From positions 62,001-126,000 of the forward strand of contig JARBJD010000183.1 of NCBI GenBank assembly GCA_033064195.1: 64,000 nucleotides of DNA, written 5' to 3'. Made by a program: the position numbers and the translations under genes. Shown here piece after piece: positions 22,151 to 30,792 of this stretch. The stretch comes from Blattamonas nauphoetae (taxonomy: Eukaryota > Preaxostyla > Oxymonadida). Under the pieces are notes generated by a model that was given only the letters and a program-made list of their open reading frames with translations, ran no database searches and had not been told where the DNA came from. The first letter of the stretch is position 1; each line of letters starts with the position of its first letter.

Positions 22151-22718
22151 TATGTTAGTTAATACAGTGTCGCATTTGCATCAGAATACAACGAGTTTTT
22201 CATCATCTTTTGATTTGTTGTGTGGATGAAAGGTATGCCATATTTGCATGCACAGAGGAGAGATTATCTGATTCAGAAACCTGAATTGATTGATGAGACT
22301 TCGCTATTGATTATTGTTGAGGATCTGATTGACAATCCAATGTGGACACAGATAGTAGGCATGGATTTCGCTGGAAAATGACAAGGGACCCACATTTCTC
22401 GAGAGTGATCTAGGCCTGAGTGAAGATGAGTCGATGTCGAGTGTTTTTAACTCTTCTTTGAGTGTCCATTCTTCCTGTTCAATACACGGTTCCATTTTTC
22501 ATCATGATCCAATCGCTCAGGAGGGGTCATCAAACAGTGAGATTCAGCATGTGTCATGGCTTGCCCAAGCATTCGAAAGGATGGGAAAGCCCTTCACCGT
22601 GTCCCTCAATCGAATCTGAGCGATGAGTGGATGAGATTGTTAAAACACAATCAGAGATAGAGGCCTTTCTGACCGTCCAATCTTTCCAGACTCACAATGA
22701 AACTCGTCGCTTTCAGGA
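22151..22718. other. Nested-element interior, right side
   Basis: Only short frames (about 60 codons) and no recognised family text. Probably more captured or filler DNA. Confidence 0.3.
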
Positions 22719-23120
22719 TATATATCCTGTTGAAAGGGCGGTATACACCAGAGAGAGGAGAGTTAAAGAGAAAGTGGGAGGATCCGATTCAAAAAAAGGC
22801 CAATTCAATCCAATTGTCGAACATTACTCATCCGATCATGAATACTGCAATAATTTCACAAAAATATGAATGATCACGTCAGAAAAATCCTGTTAAGAAA
22901 AAAGTTGGAGATCCCGGGATTCGAACCTGGGACCCAACAGTGGAAGTCTTTGTATCTACCAATTCGTCCATTTGTACAATTTTTTTTGATCAAATATCCA
23001 CACCGATAAGGTTTAAAAAAACCAACTTTTTTTGCAGATTTCCAACGGTCGTTCAGAAAACCAACGGTCGTTCAGAAAACCAACTGCACTCGAGAAAACC
23101 AACTTTAAATTGAGATGACC
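22719..23120. repeat. Right TIR of the nested element
   Basis: Reverse complement of 15032-15469, with fewer subterminal repeat units. It contains the second tRNA-like module. Confidence 0.85.
22906..22977 (-). other. tRNA-like pol III module in the right nested TIR
   Basis: Same 72 bases as 15213-15284, inverted; one visible change in the A-box region (GAATTGG for GAGTTGG). The B-box and following T-run are kept. Confidence 0.6.
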
Positions 23121-23764
23121 ACATATCAGAGGGATCACTTCCGAAGTATCCTGGAACATATCCAGCTTCAACATTTAAGTCTGGCATTTCAATTTCACAA
23201 TCGCTTTCAGAAACTTCAGGAATTCAGTTCAATGGTGATGGCATAATTATGTGGTCACCATGCGATTCACCAGCATTGTATTACTACGATGAGGACGCTG
23301 GTTCAGGAGTGTTTTCAATTTCACCAACTGGAAGTTTTTCTCAGCTGTCAGACAGAAGAGTCAAAAGGAATATTGTTCCATACCCAGATGTTCTTGAACA
23401 ATTGAATAAAGTCGAAATTGTGCAGTATCAGTTCAACACATTCGACTCGAAGATCAGCAAAGTCACAAAGCAAATAGAGAATGAAACCAATGAAGAACAC
23501 TTGAAGAACTGCAAAGAGAAATGTGAATGCTTGAAGAAGGAAAGTGAGAAGAAACACATTGGTGTGATTGCACAACAGATCCAAGAGATATTCCCTGAGG
23601 TCGTGAATGATTCCAATCCAGATTGTCTTCAAGTTGACTACGCAGAACTCTCTTGCTTCTGTATTAAAGCCATTCAGGAATTATGCTCAATTGTCGGACA
23701 ACAACAGACACTCATCAATGAACTGATCCAAAAATATAATTCACGAACTAATATTCCAACATGA
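23121..23764 (+). CDS. Fibre-like protein gene, right part with S74-type chaperone domain
   Basis: Shows 'SDRRVKRNIVPYPDVLEQLN', then 'KHIGVIAQQIQEIFPEVV', 'LQVDYAELSCFCIKAIQELC' and a terminal helix. This is the pattern of the peptidase S74 / intramolecular chaperone domain (SDxRxKxNI...G.IAQE....P.VV......L.VDY..L....I.A..EL). Such domains fold and trim trimeric fibres and spikes of phages and large viruses. A Lys/Glu-rich coiled segment (about 23450-23570) is inserted between the two halves of the domain. The shaft part lies left of the nested element. Confidence 0.8.
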
Positions 23765-24158
23765 GATCAACCAGAAATTCATAATACTCCTTGATTATTT
23801 TTCCATTGATTGTCTCTGATGTTTCCATCTCGATTGATTCACCAGAACTGTCTTTGAACCAGATCTTCACAATGGATTGTCGAGTGCTTAATTCCCACTT
23901 CTTTCGCTTCGCAATCTGTTCGTTGCAGAAAGCAACAAATGAGTCATTGAATGCATCAGTCTGGATCCAATCACCGTGGATTGTAATGTGCTGAGGAATG
24001 TCTTTTGAGATGACAGTTGAGTTACCATTTATTTCTTCCCTCACATGGATGAGTTTACAGTCGAGGAAGTGAACATATTTTTGGTTTCTGGAATTGGTAA
24101 AATCAGGAGGGAGTTGAGCAGTGTGAGAATTCTGAATTGAGAAATATCGCTTCACCAT
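23748..24158 (-). CDS. Polinton hypothetical protein (136 aa)
   Basis: Unrecognised. It is mixed alpha/beta with 'KYVHFLDCKLIHVREEINGN' and 'DIPQHITIHGDWIQTDAFND'. It overlaps the end of the fibre gene tail-to-tail by 17 bases. It is the last gene of the minus-strand capsid cluster, so a minor virion protein is plausible. An AAAAATAAAAT box lies just upstream (24172-24182, plus-strand reading). Confidence 0.65.
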   Translation of the reverse strand: MVKRYFSIQNSHTAQLPPDFTNSRNQKYVHFLDCKLIHVREEINGNSTVISKDIPQHITIHGDWIQTDAFNDSFVAFCNEQIAKRKKWELSTRQSIVKIWFKDSSGESIEMETSETINGKIIKEYYEFLVDLMLEY

Positions 24159-24189
24159 TTGTGATTTCTACAAAAATAAAATATTCAAT

Positions 24190-25884
24190 TTAATACCCTC
24201 TCTTCACTTCTTCATACGCTTCTTGGAGTCGACGATCAAGTACATATCGCACTCGTGGTTGTCCATTCTCAATCCAGAACAGCCAGTATGTAGCCTGATG
24301 CAATGCCAATATTGGTGGAGGAGGTCCTTCTGGAGTTGATGTGAAATATGGATCGAGTTCACCCTGATTGATCGGTGTTCCTCTGAAGACAATATTCACT
24401 GATTCTGCTGTTGAAATTCCTTCTTCTCCACCAGCAATTTCACTTCGATCAGTTGGAACCATGAACGTGAAACTAGTAGCATCCGTTCCTGCTCTGGTTC
24501 TCTTGAACTCCTTTCCAAAACAGGTAGAATTGCGTGACATACAGATTGAATTCTCAAACTCTTCCGTCGCAGAACAACCGATAAAATCACCATTCACCAT
24601 CATCATTTGATAGAACTCTGGCGAGAGTGTTGACATCGGGAAATTGGGAAAGTTGGATCCAAGCATTTCAAATAAACCAACGTAGTGAGGATTTCTGAAG
24701 ACTGTACATTCATTTGGTCTTTCAGGGAATAAGCACATAAGATTCATGAGATTGTTGAGTTTGATACTGATGTTTGATCTCACTCCCATTGCTGTTGCTT
24801 GTGATTGAAATGATTGAGTATCTATTCTTTCAGCTTTCAGGACATACAGAGTCTTTGAATATGTGTTGAAGAGTGACTGCTTCGTTGCATCAGTGATTTG
24901 ATATCCGTAACAAATCGAAGACACTGTATCTATCGAAGATGAAAGAACAGTGGCTGTGAAGGATTTGGTTTTGATATATGAAATGTAAAATGAATTCACA
25001 GAAGGCATTATATTGTCATCGAATTGAAGTATTGGATTACCAATTTGTGTAAATTCCTGTGTCAAATTTGAGTATTCTCCATCGAACATGAGACTCATTT
25101 GCCCTTCTGGTGCGAGACGAGGCTCATCTTTATCTGGATATCGATCTTTCATCATCTCAAGTGTTTTTCTTACAACAGTTGAAGTTCGAATGGGACAATA
25201 CACAAGTGAATCAGTTGTCAAGTGAAATCGTAAACGTAAATTACCAAAAATCGAATTTGGATACTGATCAAAGGTACTCAGTGGAAGGAGATTCACAAAC
25301 GGAATTACCAGTGGAATCGTTGCAGTGAATGTTTTTTTCATCCCAGTGAGTGTTGGAACATAGTAGAATCCACACACACTTGGATCCATTCTCTGAACAT
25401 TTTCCCACAGACTGTAACAATGCTTCATGTTGTTTTTTTCTTCATACGACTTGAAAGTGTGATACAGAAATGATTCGTGAACATGATTATTCTGGAGTGT
25501 ATTGTCAATAATGTTTCCTTTACTGTCAACCAGTCTCATGTCTCGAATGGCATCTGATGATGATTTGTAACCGTAGAACATTCCGTACAATCCAGCTGAC
25601 TCTGAAGCATCCGCATCTGATGGATATGTATATGGAACAGTAATCGTTAGATCGATACGCAAATGACTCTTCGCAAACTCAGTTACATCATGACCATCAT
25701 AGCACAGTGGAACTTCAATCTCATCTCCGATTCTGCATGGCGTTGGAGGATTTGTTGGATGCACTTCTTGGATTGAGTAGATGTGAGGTTCTGAATCCCA
25801 TTGTTTTGGCAAGTATGATTGCACTTCGATTTGCTCAATTAATGTCGATGTTGGTTTTGATTGATTAGATCTGAAACTTCTCAT
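24190..25884 (-). CDS. Capsid-like protein 1 (564 aa; candidate double-jelly-roll MCP or paralog)
   Basis: Beta-rich protein with no membrane segment. Early 'GDEIEVPLCYDGHDVT', 'LRIDLTITVPYTYPS' and, mid-protein, 'FTATIPLVIPFVNLLPLSTF' with 'SIFGNLRLRFHLTTD' are the kind of strands seen in double-jelly-roll capsid proteins of Polintons. It aligns along its length with the next gene upstream. Both share 'F(G)DL+L..H...D...C', a His-Cys-Trp block (MKHCYSLWENV / RKHCHTPWQNA) and the end pattern 'PP.PILA...T.W...NG.P+V.Y'. Two related large capsid-type proteins in one element suggest a two-component shell. The assignment is by position, size and strand pattern, not by search. Confidence 0.6.
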   Translation of the reverse strand: MRSFRSNQSKPTSTLIEQIEVQSYLPKQWDSEPHIYSIQEVHPTNPPTPCRIGDEIEVPLCYDGHDVTEFAKSHLRIDLTITVPYTYPSDADASESAGLYGMFYGYKSSSDAIRDMRLVDSKGNIIDNTLQNNHVHESFLYHTFKSYEEKNNMKHCYSLWENVQRMDPSVCGFYYVPTLTGMKKTFTATIPLVIPFVNLLPLSTFDQYPNSIFGNLRLRFHLTTDSLVYCPIRTSTVVRKTLEMMKDRYPDKDEPRLAPEGQMSLMFDGEYSNLTQEFTQIGNPILQFDDNIMPSVNSFYISYIKTKSFTATVLSSSIDTVSSICYGYQITDATKQSLFNTYSKTLYVLKAERIDTQSFQSQATAMGVRSNISIKLNNLMNLMCLFPERPNECTVFRNPHYVGLFEMLGSNFPNFPMSTLSPEFYQMMMVNGDFIGCSATEEFENSICMSRNSTCFGKEFKRTRAGTDATSFTFMVPTDRSEIAGGEEGISTAESVNIVFRGTPINQGELDPYFTSTPEGPPPPILALHQATYWLFWIENGQPRVRYVLDRRLQEAYEEVKRGY

Positions 25885-25932
25885 TTATAGAAAAATAAAA
25901 AAATACAATATCATTATTTTCTTTTAATGATT

Positions 25933-27801
25933 TCAATTTGGAATAATTCCTAAATCTTTGTGCAACGCTTTCAATGTGTGATTCGGATAGTACTCAACTT
26001 TTGGTTCACCATTGCTGTATCGTAATACCCACCACGTTGTTGCAGTTGTGGCTAATATTGGTGCTGGAGGATGTGTAAATGTTGTCATATCACCACCACT
26101 TTGACTCGGATTGTAGACATTGTAGTATGTGTCAAGATTACCTTGATAAATCGGATGTGATCTCAATGTGACTGCAGCATTCACACCTCTGGAACTGATC
26201 GAATCATTGCAGTTCGTTGGACAACCACTACGTTGAGTTGGGAAGCACAGAAGGAAGTCAGTATTGTCATGAACTGGACGAACTCTTGTCATCGTTTCAT
26301 TGGGATATGTTCCGTCACCAGTGAGTTTCTCTTCAACGAGAGAATCCGTTAGTGACCGCTCCAAATCATCTGGAACAGCTAGGTACGAATCGAGATTGAG
26401 AGTTGATAATGCAAACTGATAGAAGCGAGCTCCAATAGTTGTCGTTGGTTGTTCTGGATAATACCTGTTTTGCAAAGTCACTTGGATGTTCTTCTGCATT
26501 GGATTGTGGAAGCAAGTGACTTCATTGTCGTAATGACGAAAGAGGAGCATAATATCCTTTGCATTCACCACTACCATTTGCTGAGTACAATCAATTCCTG
26601 TTGCCGTTGGCGTCTTCTGAAATGGATAGAATGAGATCTTTTCTGCTGGAATTGTTCCAGGACGATTTGTGTACATCTGCTTCAGATTCTTTATCGCACC
26701 ATCTTTCATTTTGTATCCAACACTCATGCAATACACATCATCAATCCGATAATTTGTGACGTTTAATGAGATGTACTGATCCACATATTCTGGTTCTGTT
26801 GTCACGACATTGGCTGTTGAGCAAACTATGTCTTTTGTTACTGTTGGTTGCTGAAATGATTGACCAATTTGAACAAAGTTCTTGGTGCATGAGGTTCTGA
26901 GATTGTTCAGAAAATATGGACGATGTTGAATACAATTGAGAATTGCTGCTTTAATCGTTGGTGCTGATGCTGTTCCAGTGACGAGTGATGATAGTGTATC
27001 TTTCAAATTGAGTTCAGGATTAACAGAACAACAAACAAACGCATCTTCATTCATGTGAACACTCAATTTCAAATCGCCAAAGAGACATTTTGGATAGTCA
27101 GTCATCCCTGAGAATATCAGAAGATCTTCAAGATTAATCGACACACGAATTGGCACATCAATAGTGTCTTGAAACACTCCTGTTCCGGACGTCGTTGTAA
27201 AATCCGAAAGTGGAATATAAACACCAGCAACCGATTCATCATGATTCCAAGCATTCTGCCAAGGTGTGTGACAATGTTTTCGATTCTCCAATTGACTCTT
27301 CGGTTTTATCATATTGTAGATGTGAGACTCCATTGAGACATCATTGTTTGTTGTGCTAATGATTCTCTGATTGTTGTGAAGAACAGTAAGGTCACGAAAG
27401 ATTGATGCAGAATGCTTGAGTCCAACGAAGATGAAGATTCTCTCATTCATGTACGATCCAACCTTACCAGAAGTTGTTTGCCAATTATTGACTTTCAGTG
27501 TCGCTGTCATTGTGAACGTGATAAACGAATCATCAATTTGACAAATGTCCTGATTACCAGTCAGTGGAATGATTATCTCTTGTCCTGTGTAGAATCGTGC
27601 ATTCTCTGATGGTTTCAATTCCTGAATCGAAGTACTGTGTGCTCCATCATTCATGAGGTAATTAATGTGATGTTCGGACATCAGTTGCTGTTGAATTTGA
27701 CCCATGTCATCTCTTGTGTATTCTATCCTTCCTGTGGTATTTCCAGTCAATGATGATGCTCCAGTTCTTTTGTTTGTCAGATGTGTTAAATGTGAGTTCA
27801 T
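25933..27801 (-). CDS. Capsid-like protein 2 (622 aa; candidate double-jelly-roll MCP)
   Basis: Paralog of the previous gene, 48 bases upstream of it in the same orientation. Strand-rich blocks include 'GQEIIIPLTGNQDICQIDDS', 'FITFTMTATLKV', 'FQDTIDVPIRVSINLEDLLI' and 'CLFGDLKLSVHMNEDAFVC'. At 622 aa it is in the usual size range of Polinton major capsid proteins. One of the two is likely the MCP; which one cannot be said from sequence reading alone. Upstream box AAAATAAAAAAA at 27808-27820. Confidence 0.65.
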   Translation of the reverse strand: MNSHLTHLTNKRTGASSLTGNTTGRIEYTRDDMGQIQQQLMSEHHINYLMNDGAHSTSIQELKPSENARFYTGQEIIIPLTGNQDICQIDDSFITFTMTATLKVNNWQTTSGKVGSYMNERIFIFVGLKHSASIFRDLTVLHNNQRIISTTNNDVSMESHIYNMIKPKSQLENRKHCHTPWQNAWNHDESVAGVYIPLSDFTTTSGTGVFQDTIDVPIRVSINLEDLLIFSGMTDYPKCLFGDLKLSVHMNEDAFVCCSVNPELNLKDTLSSLVTGTASAPTIKAAILNCIQHRPYFLNNLRTSCTKNFVQIGQSFQQPTVTKDIVCSTANVVTTEPEYVDQYISLNVTNYRIDDVYCMSVGYKMKDGAIKNLKQMYTNRPGTIPAEKISFYPFQKTPTATGIDCTQQMVVVNAKDIMLLFRHYDNEVTCFHNPMQKNIQVTLQNRYYPEQPTTTIGARFYQFALSTLNLDSYLAVPDDLERSLTDSLVEEKLTGDGTYPNETMTRVRPVHDNTDFLLCFPTQRSGCPTNCNDSISSRGVNAAVTLRSHPIYQGNLDTYYNVYNPSQSGGDMTTFTHPPAPILATTATTWWVLRYSNGEPKVEYYPNHTLKALHKDLGIIPN

Positions 27802-27829
27802 TTTAACAAAAATAAAAAAACAATAATGC

Positions 27830-28132
27830 TTATTTCTTTTTCAGTTTCTTCTTCTTCGCTTTCGGCTTCAGCTTTTCTTCTAGCTTCAGTATTTCTCCTC
27901 TGAGCTTGTTCGCAACTGCTGTGTTTCCTTCATTGATTGCTTGCTCGTATTGTGCCATCTTTTCTGCGTGGATTTGCTGATCCGATTTCACATCTGGTAT
28001 CATTTCAATTCCTGTCTGTGCTACCTTTGAAATCAGAGGCCCTACAAATGGAATGAGATTCAGAAATGGAGCTCCAACTCTGAGTATGTTTTTGCCAACT
28101 GCTGCTAATTTTGACAACCAACCTGGTGCCAT
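27830..28132 (-). CDS. Small basic MAPG protein 1 (about 100 aa; pVI/pX-like candidate)
   Basis: Start chosen at 28132 (MAPGWLSKLAAVGKNIL) because the second MAPG gene starts the same way and the AT box precedes this ATG; the longer frame runs back through the box. An amphipathic or hydrophobic N-terminal half (LNLIPFVGPLISKVAQTGIE) is followed by a helix and a Lys-rich tail ('KPKAKKKKLKKK'). Small membrane-active or DNA-condensing core proteins of adenovirus/Polinton type look like this; the role is inferred. Confidence 0.6.
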   Translation of the reverse strand: MAPGWLSKLAAVGKNILRVGAPFLNLIPFVGPLISKVAQTGIEMIPDVKSDQQIHAEKMAQYEQAINEGNTAVANKLRGEILKLEEKLKPKAKKKKLKKK

Positions 28133-28793
28133 TTTAGGAAAATAAAAATATTCGAATACTAGTGAATTATTATCCTTTGAATTGAATTTTGGAATTTGAC
28201 GAGAGTGGCAAATCGTCATTGGCAGGGTTTGGATCGGGTCCTCACCTGACTCACCCTCAAAAGACCTCACCTCTATTCTAATTTATGTTTTTGGTTTAAT
28301 TTTCACGAGGATTCTCATTTCATGAAAAATTGATTATAGATTGAACAAAATGTCTAAATATGAGATGGATAGTGGAAAAAAATGAGGTGCTGTTTTTCGC
28401 TTCGATTATCTCAATAAGCTCTATCAAGGAGAAATTTCCTCTTTTTTTTCATTAAATGGATTCGAGAAGCTCATTTCACATCTAAAATCAAATTGAAAGT
28501 CTCGTTGGATCACTCGATGGAAAAACTGAGAATTGATCCAACCCACCAACTTTTATGTCATCTGGATCAAGTGACAATTTCTGTGTTTTTTGCGAAAAAA
28601 AGAGAAATTCAACTGTGTCCGGTGAAATTGAAGGAAATTTAAGGTGCGAAATGGTGTCGGAGAGTCGTGATGTGGTCGATGATCTCACTTTTTTCACATT
28701 TGAGTGTCCTAATTTGGACACCAGGAGACCTCACCTCCAAAATGGGGAGGTGAGGTCTTTTAACCTCACGTTCTCGTGTAAAGTGTCAGACAA
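28133..28793. other. Intergenic stretch with a possible 0.5-kb MITE (28251-28769)
   Basis: The gap between the two MAPG genes is far longer than other gaps in this cluster (20-60 bases). Its edges carry an inverted repeat: CCCTCAAAAGACCTCACCTC near 28254 and the complement of GTGAGGTTAAAAGACCTCAC near 28769. In between are short frames without domain. This suggests a small non-autonomous element, but no target duplication was identified. Confidence 0.4.
28726..28758. repeat. 13-bp-stem hairpin AGACCTCACCTCC / GGAGGTGAGGTCT
   Basis: Perfect inverted repeat with a 7-base loop, part of the right edge of the possible MITE. It could also end transcripts on either strand. Confidence 0.6.
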
Positions 28794-29069
28794 CTATAAA
28801 CCCTGGTCATTGGAGTATCGTCCATTTCGAGGTGGTTCGTACTCAATCATCTGTGGTTTTTGTGGACGATTGATCACCTTATTTTGTTGATAAACGTCCA
28901 TCATTCCTCCTAATCCATTGAGTATTCCACCCGCGGTTTGTCCAAATTTACTGTTCGTTTGAGAGAGTAATCCACCACCGACTTGAAGTAATGTTGGAGC
29001 TAGAGGTTTGATGAATTGAAAGAATTGCTTGCCGATATTTTTGAGTTTGTTGAAACTTCCTGGTGCCAT
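28794..29069 (-). CDS. Small MAPG protein 2 (91 aa)
   Basis: MAPGSFNKLKNIGKQFF start matches the other small protein in spacing and character (MAPGxxxKLxxxGK). A hydrophobic, Gly-rich middle (QVGGGLLSQTN, GGILNGLGGMM) is followed by a short Pro/Arg/Tyr tail. A pair of duplicated small virion proteins is likely. AT box at 29076-29088. Confidence 0.6.
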   Translation of the reverse strand: MAPGSFNKLKNIGKQFFQFIKPLAPTLLQVGGGLLSQTNSKFGQTAGGILNGLGGMMDVYQQNKVINRPQKPQMIEYEPPRNGRYSNDQGL

Positions 29070-29140
29070 TTATAGAAAAATAAAAAATACAATTCATTTA
29101 TAATTTTAGCAAGGAAAAAATCTCAGAAGAGATTTCTGCC

Positions 29141-29728
29141 CTAACGGGGTATTGCTTTCGTCAGAGAAATGCCATAATTGAGAATTGTGTTGTATGCTTC
29201 ATTGTAGGCAATACTCATGTCTTTTCCACCAACAAGGATCTTGAAAATGGTTCGAAAGATTGGTAGTTTATTCAGACATAGGCACTTGTCAGACAAATCA
29301 TCCAGTTCGATCACCACATCATTGATTCCAGTGAGTGTAGCAATCAGTGCACATAAATCACTTTGGTTTGTGATCAGTTTCTTCGAAGGTTCAATGAGAT
29401 TATTCAGTAGTTTCTTTTCACAAGCGAAAGCATTCTTGTAGACGAGCAGTAGTTGATCTTTGAATGCTGAAATGTTGGATGTATATTCTCGAAGCGGAAT
29501 TGAACGGCTTTGAATTGGTGCTGATGGATATGTCTCCAATGGTGGATCATAAACACCTGGAACATTCTCGAGTTCAACATTCGCGCATTGTTCATTGCGA
29601 TCTTCGAGTTTCGATCTTCCGGAATTGGATCCTTTATTATCGATGATGACATTGTTGGTGATTGATGTTGGTACTGAAGAAGAACTTGTGTGTTTTGTAA
29701 ATTGACAACTTAGAATTGGTTGCATCAC
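29141..29728 (-). CDS. Polinton hypothetical protein (195 aa)
   Basis: Unrecognised. A low-complexity polar N-terminal third is followed by a helical C-terminal two-thirds ('FKDQLLLVYKNAFACEKKLL', 'LCALIATLTGIND'). It lies in the capsid cluster; an AT box stands upstream at 29736-29748. A virion or assembly role is inferred from position only. Confidence 0.6.
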   Translation of the reverse strand: MMQPILSCQFTKHTSSSSVPTSITNNVIIDNKGSNSGRSKLEDRNEQCANVELENVPGVYDPPLETYPSAPIQSRSIPLREYTSNISAFKDQLLLVYKNAFACEKKLLNNLIEPSKKLITNQSDLCALIATLTGINDVVIELDDLSDKCLCLNKLPIFRTIFKILVGGKDMSIAYNEAYNTILNYGISLTKAIPR

Positions 29729-29768
29729 TTTCTATAAAAATAAAAAATATATATTAATGTTTTTAAAT

Positions 29769-30731
29769 TCACATTTCTGCTCGATCTATAGCTCCCATTC
29801 CAGAACTGTCCAACTGTGCGAATCGATAATACCCAGGCATTTCAGATTGGTATTGATCGATATTATCATCTGTGACTGTTTTGAATGCTTTGGCTTTCAG
29901 TTTATTAACTTCTGTTGATATGTGAGTTGAATAGCGAGTACAGTATTCCGATAAATACGTTGTATCTTGAGTGATCATTTGGAGAAACACTGGATAAATC
30001 TGATCCTTGAAGGCTTTCTTTTGTTTCATACTGGGATTGTAGTCCTGAACATGATCATGAAGCCATTGATCCCACATCAGTGATGCAATCTGTGATTGAA
30101 TTGAATTGAACACCATATTGTCTAACACATTCTTGCTGGGATCAGCTGGATTGCTTCGATTTGCACGAGTTATTCCCAATGTGTCTGTCATGTGTTCACC
30201 AACAGCTCTCTTCATTATTGCATATGGTTGTTGAGATCGTTTGGTCTTCATCTCTTCATAGCTGATGTCTCGATAATTGGTTGGCAAATCGTATGTTCCA
30301 TTTTTGAGGAAATTCCGATGTACAGCTTTGATTCTCCTTCCATTCTCTTGATTGAATGATGTGTATGGTTTCAGTCTTCGCATGTCTGGTGTTGGATTCA
30401 TCGCATAGTATGTCTCTTTGACTGGTCTGCTGTTGTATGGAGTTAGCATGGCACCATTGACTGCAATCAGATCTCCAGTTTCATTATCGTAGACCATCAC
30501 ATCAGGAACTTGTCCATATTGTTCTACTTTCGCAGTCCAATTTCGTCCAGTTCTCGTAATATACTCACGAGCTGATGGAAGACTACACAGAGCATCATTG
30601 CGTCTGGTTTGAATATCATCGTCGGCATAGATACGTTTCAATGCTGCTTGAGTCTCTGCTGCGTATCTCATTCTTGGTTTCTTCGCTTGTGCTTTTCTTT
30701 GTGGTTGAACGTACACTATCTTTTGTGACAT
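29769..30731 (-). CDS. Polinton hypothetical protein (320 aa), candidate minor capsid or assembly protein
   Basis: Basic N-terminal arm (KIVYVQPQRKAQAKKPRMRY), an Arg/Tyr-rich middle and a helical C-terminal half ('MTDTLGITRANRSNPADPSK', 'LMWDQWLHDHVQDYNPSMKQ'). No protease triad or jelly-roll pattern is evident. It heads the minus-strand capsid cluster and is divergent from the packaging ATPase gene, with the shared 60-bp intergenic region holding the AT box (30747-30758). Confidence 0.6.
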   Translation of the reverse strand: MSQKIVYVQPQRKAQAKKPRMRYAAETQAALKRIYADDDIQTRRNDALCSLPSAREYITRTGRNWTAKVEQYGQVPDVMVYDNETGDLIAVNGAMLTPYNSRPVKETYYAMNPTPDMRRLKPYTSFNQENGRRIKAVHRNFLKNGTYDLPTNYRDISYEEMKTKRSQQPYAIMKRAVGEHMTDTLGITRANRSNPADPSKNVLDNMVFNSIQSQIASLMWDQWLHDHVQDYNPSMKQKKAFKDQIYPVFLQMITQDTTYLSEYCTRYSTHISTEVNKLKAKAFKTVTDDNIDQYQSEMPGYYRFAQLDSSGMGAIDRAEM

Positions 30732-30792
30732 TGTGTGTTTTCATACAAAATAAAAAAACCAAAAGTATATTTTAATTAGAGTTAAATCACAA

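Larger units (their letters stand above)
15032..23120. mobile_element. Nested 8.1-kb Pack-MULE-like element carrying host gene pieces
   Basis: Both ends are inverted repeats: outermost GGctgcCTCAATTTgAAGTT left and GGtcatCTCAATTTaAAGTT right. Then comes TGGTTTTCTCGAG and a near-identical block of roughly 400 bp, flanked by a 9-bp direct repeat. No transposase, integrase or reverse transcriptase frame is visible inside, so it is non-autonomous. The 7.2-kb interior is a patchwork of host-like gene fragments in both orientations: a helical-repeat gene, beta-helix surface protein pieces, a phosphatase-like piece and a Gln-rich protein. TIR length, TSD length and captured gene fragments together match Pack-MULEs known from plants. 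No superfamily-specific protein supports the label, so 'MULE-like' is inference. Confidence 0.75.

Noticed and set aside
29141-30731. Adenovirus-type maturation protease in the Polinton
   Set aside because: Neither the 195-aa nor the 320-aa protein shows the His/Asp-Asn/Gln/Cys order; no protease could be supported by eye.
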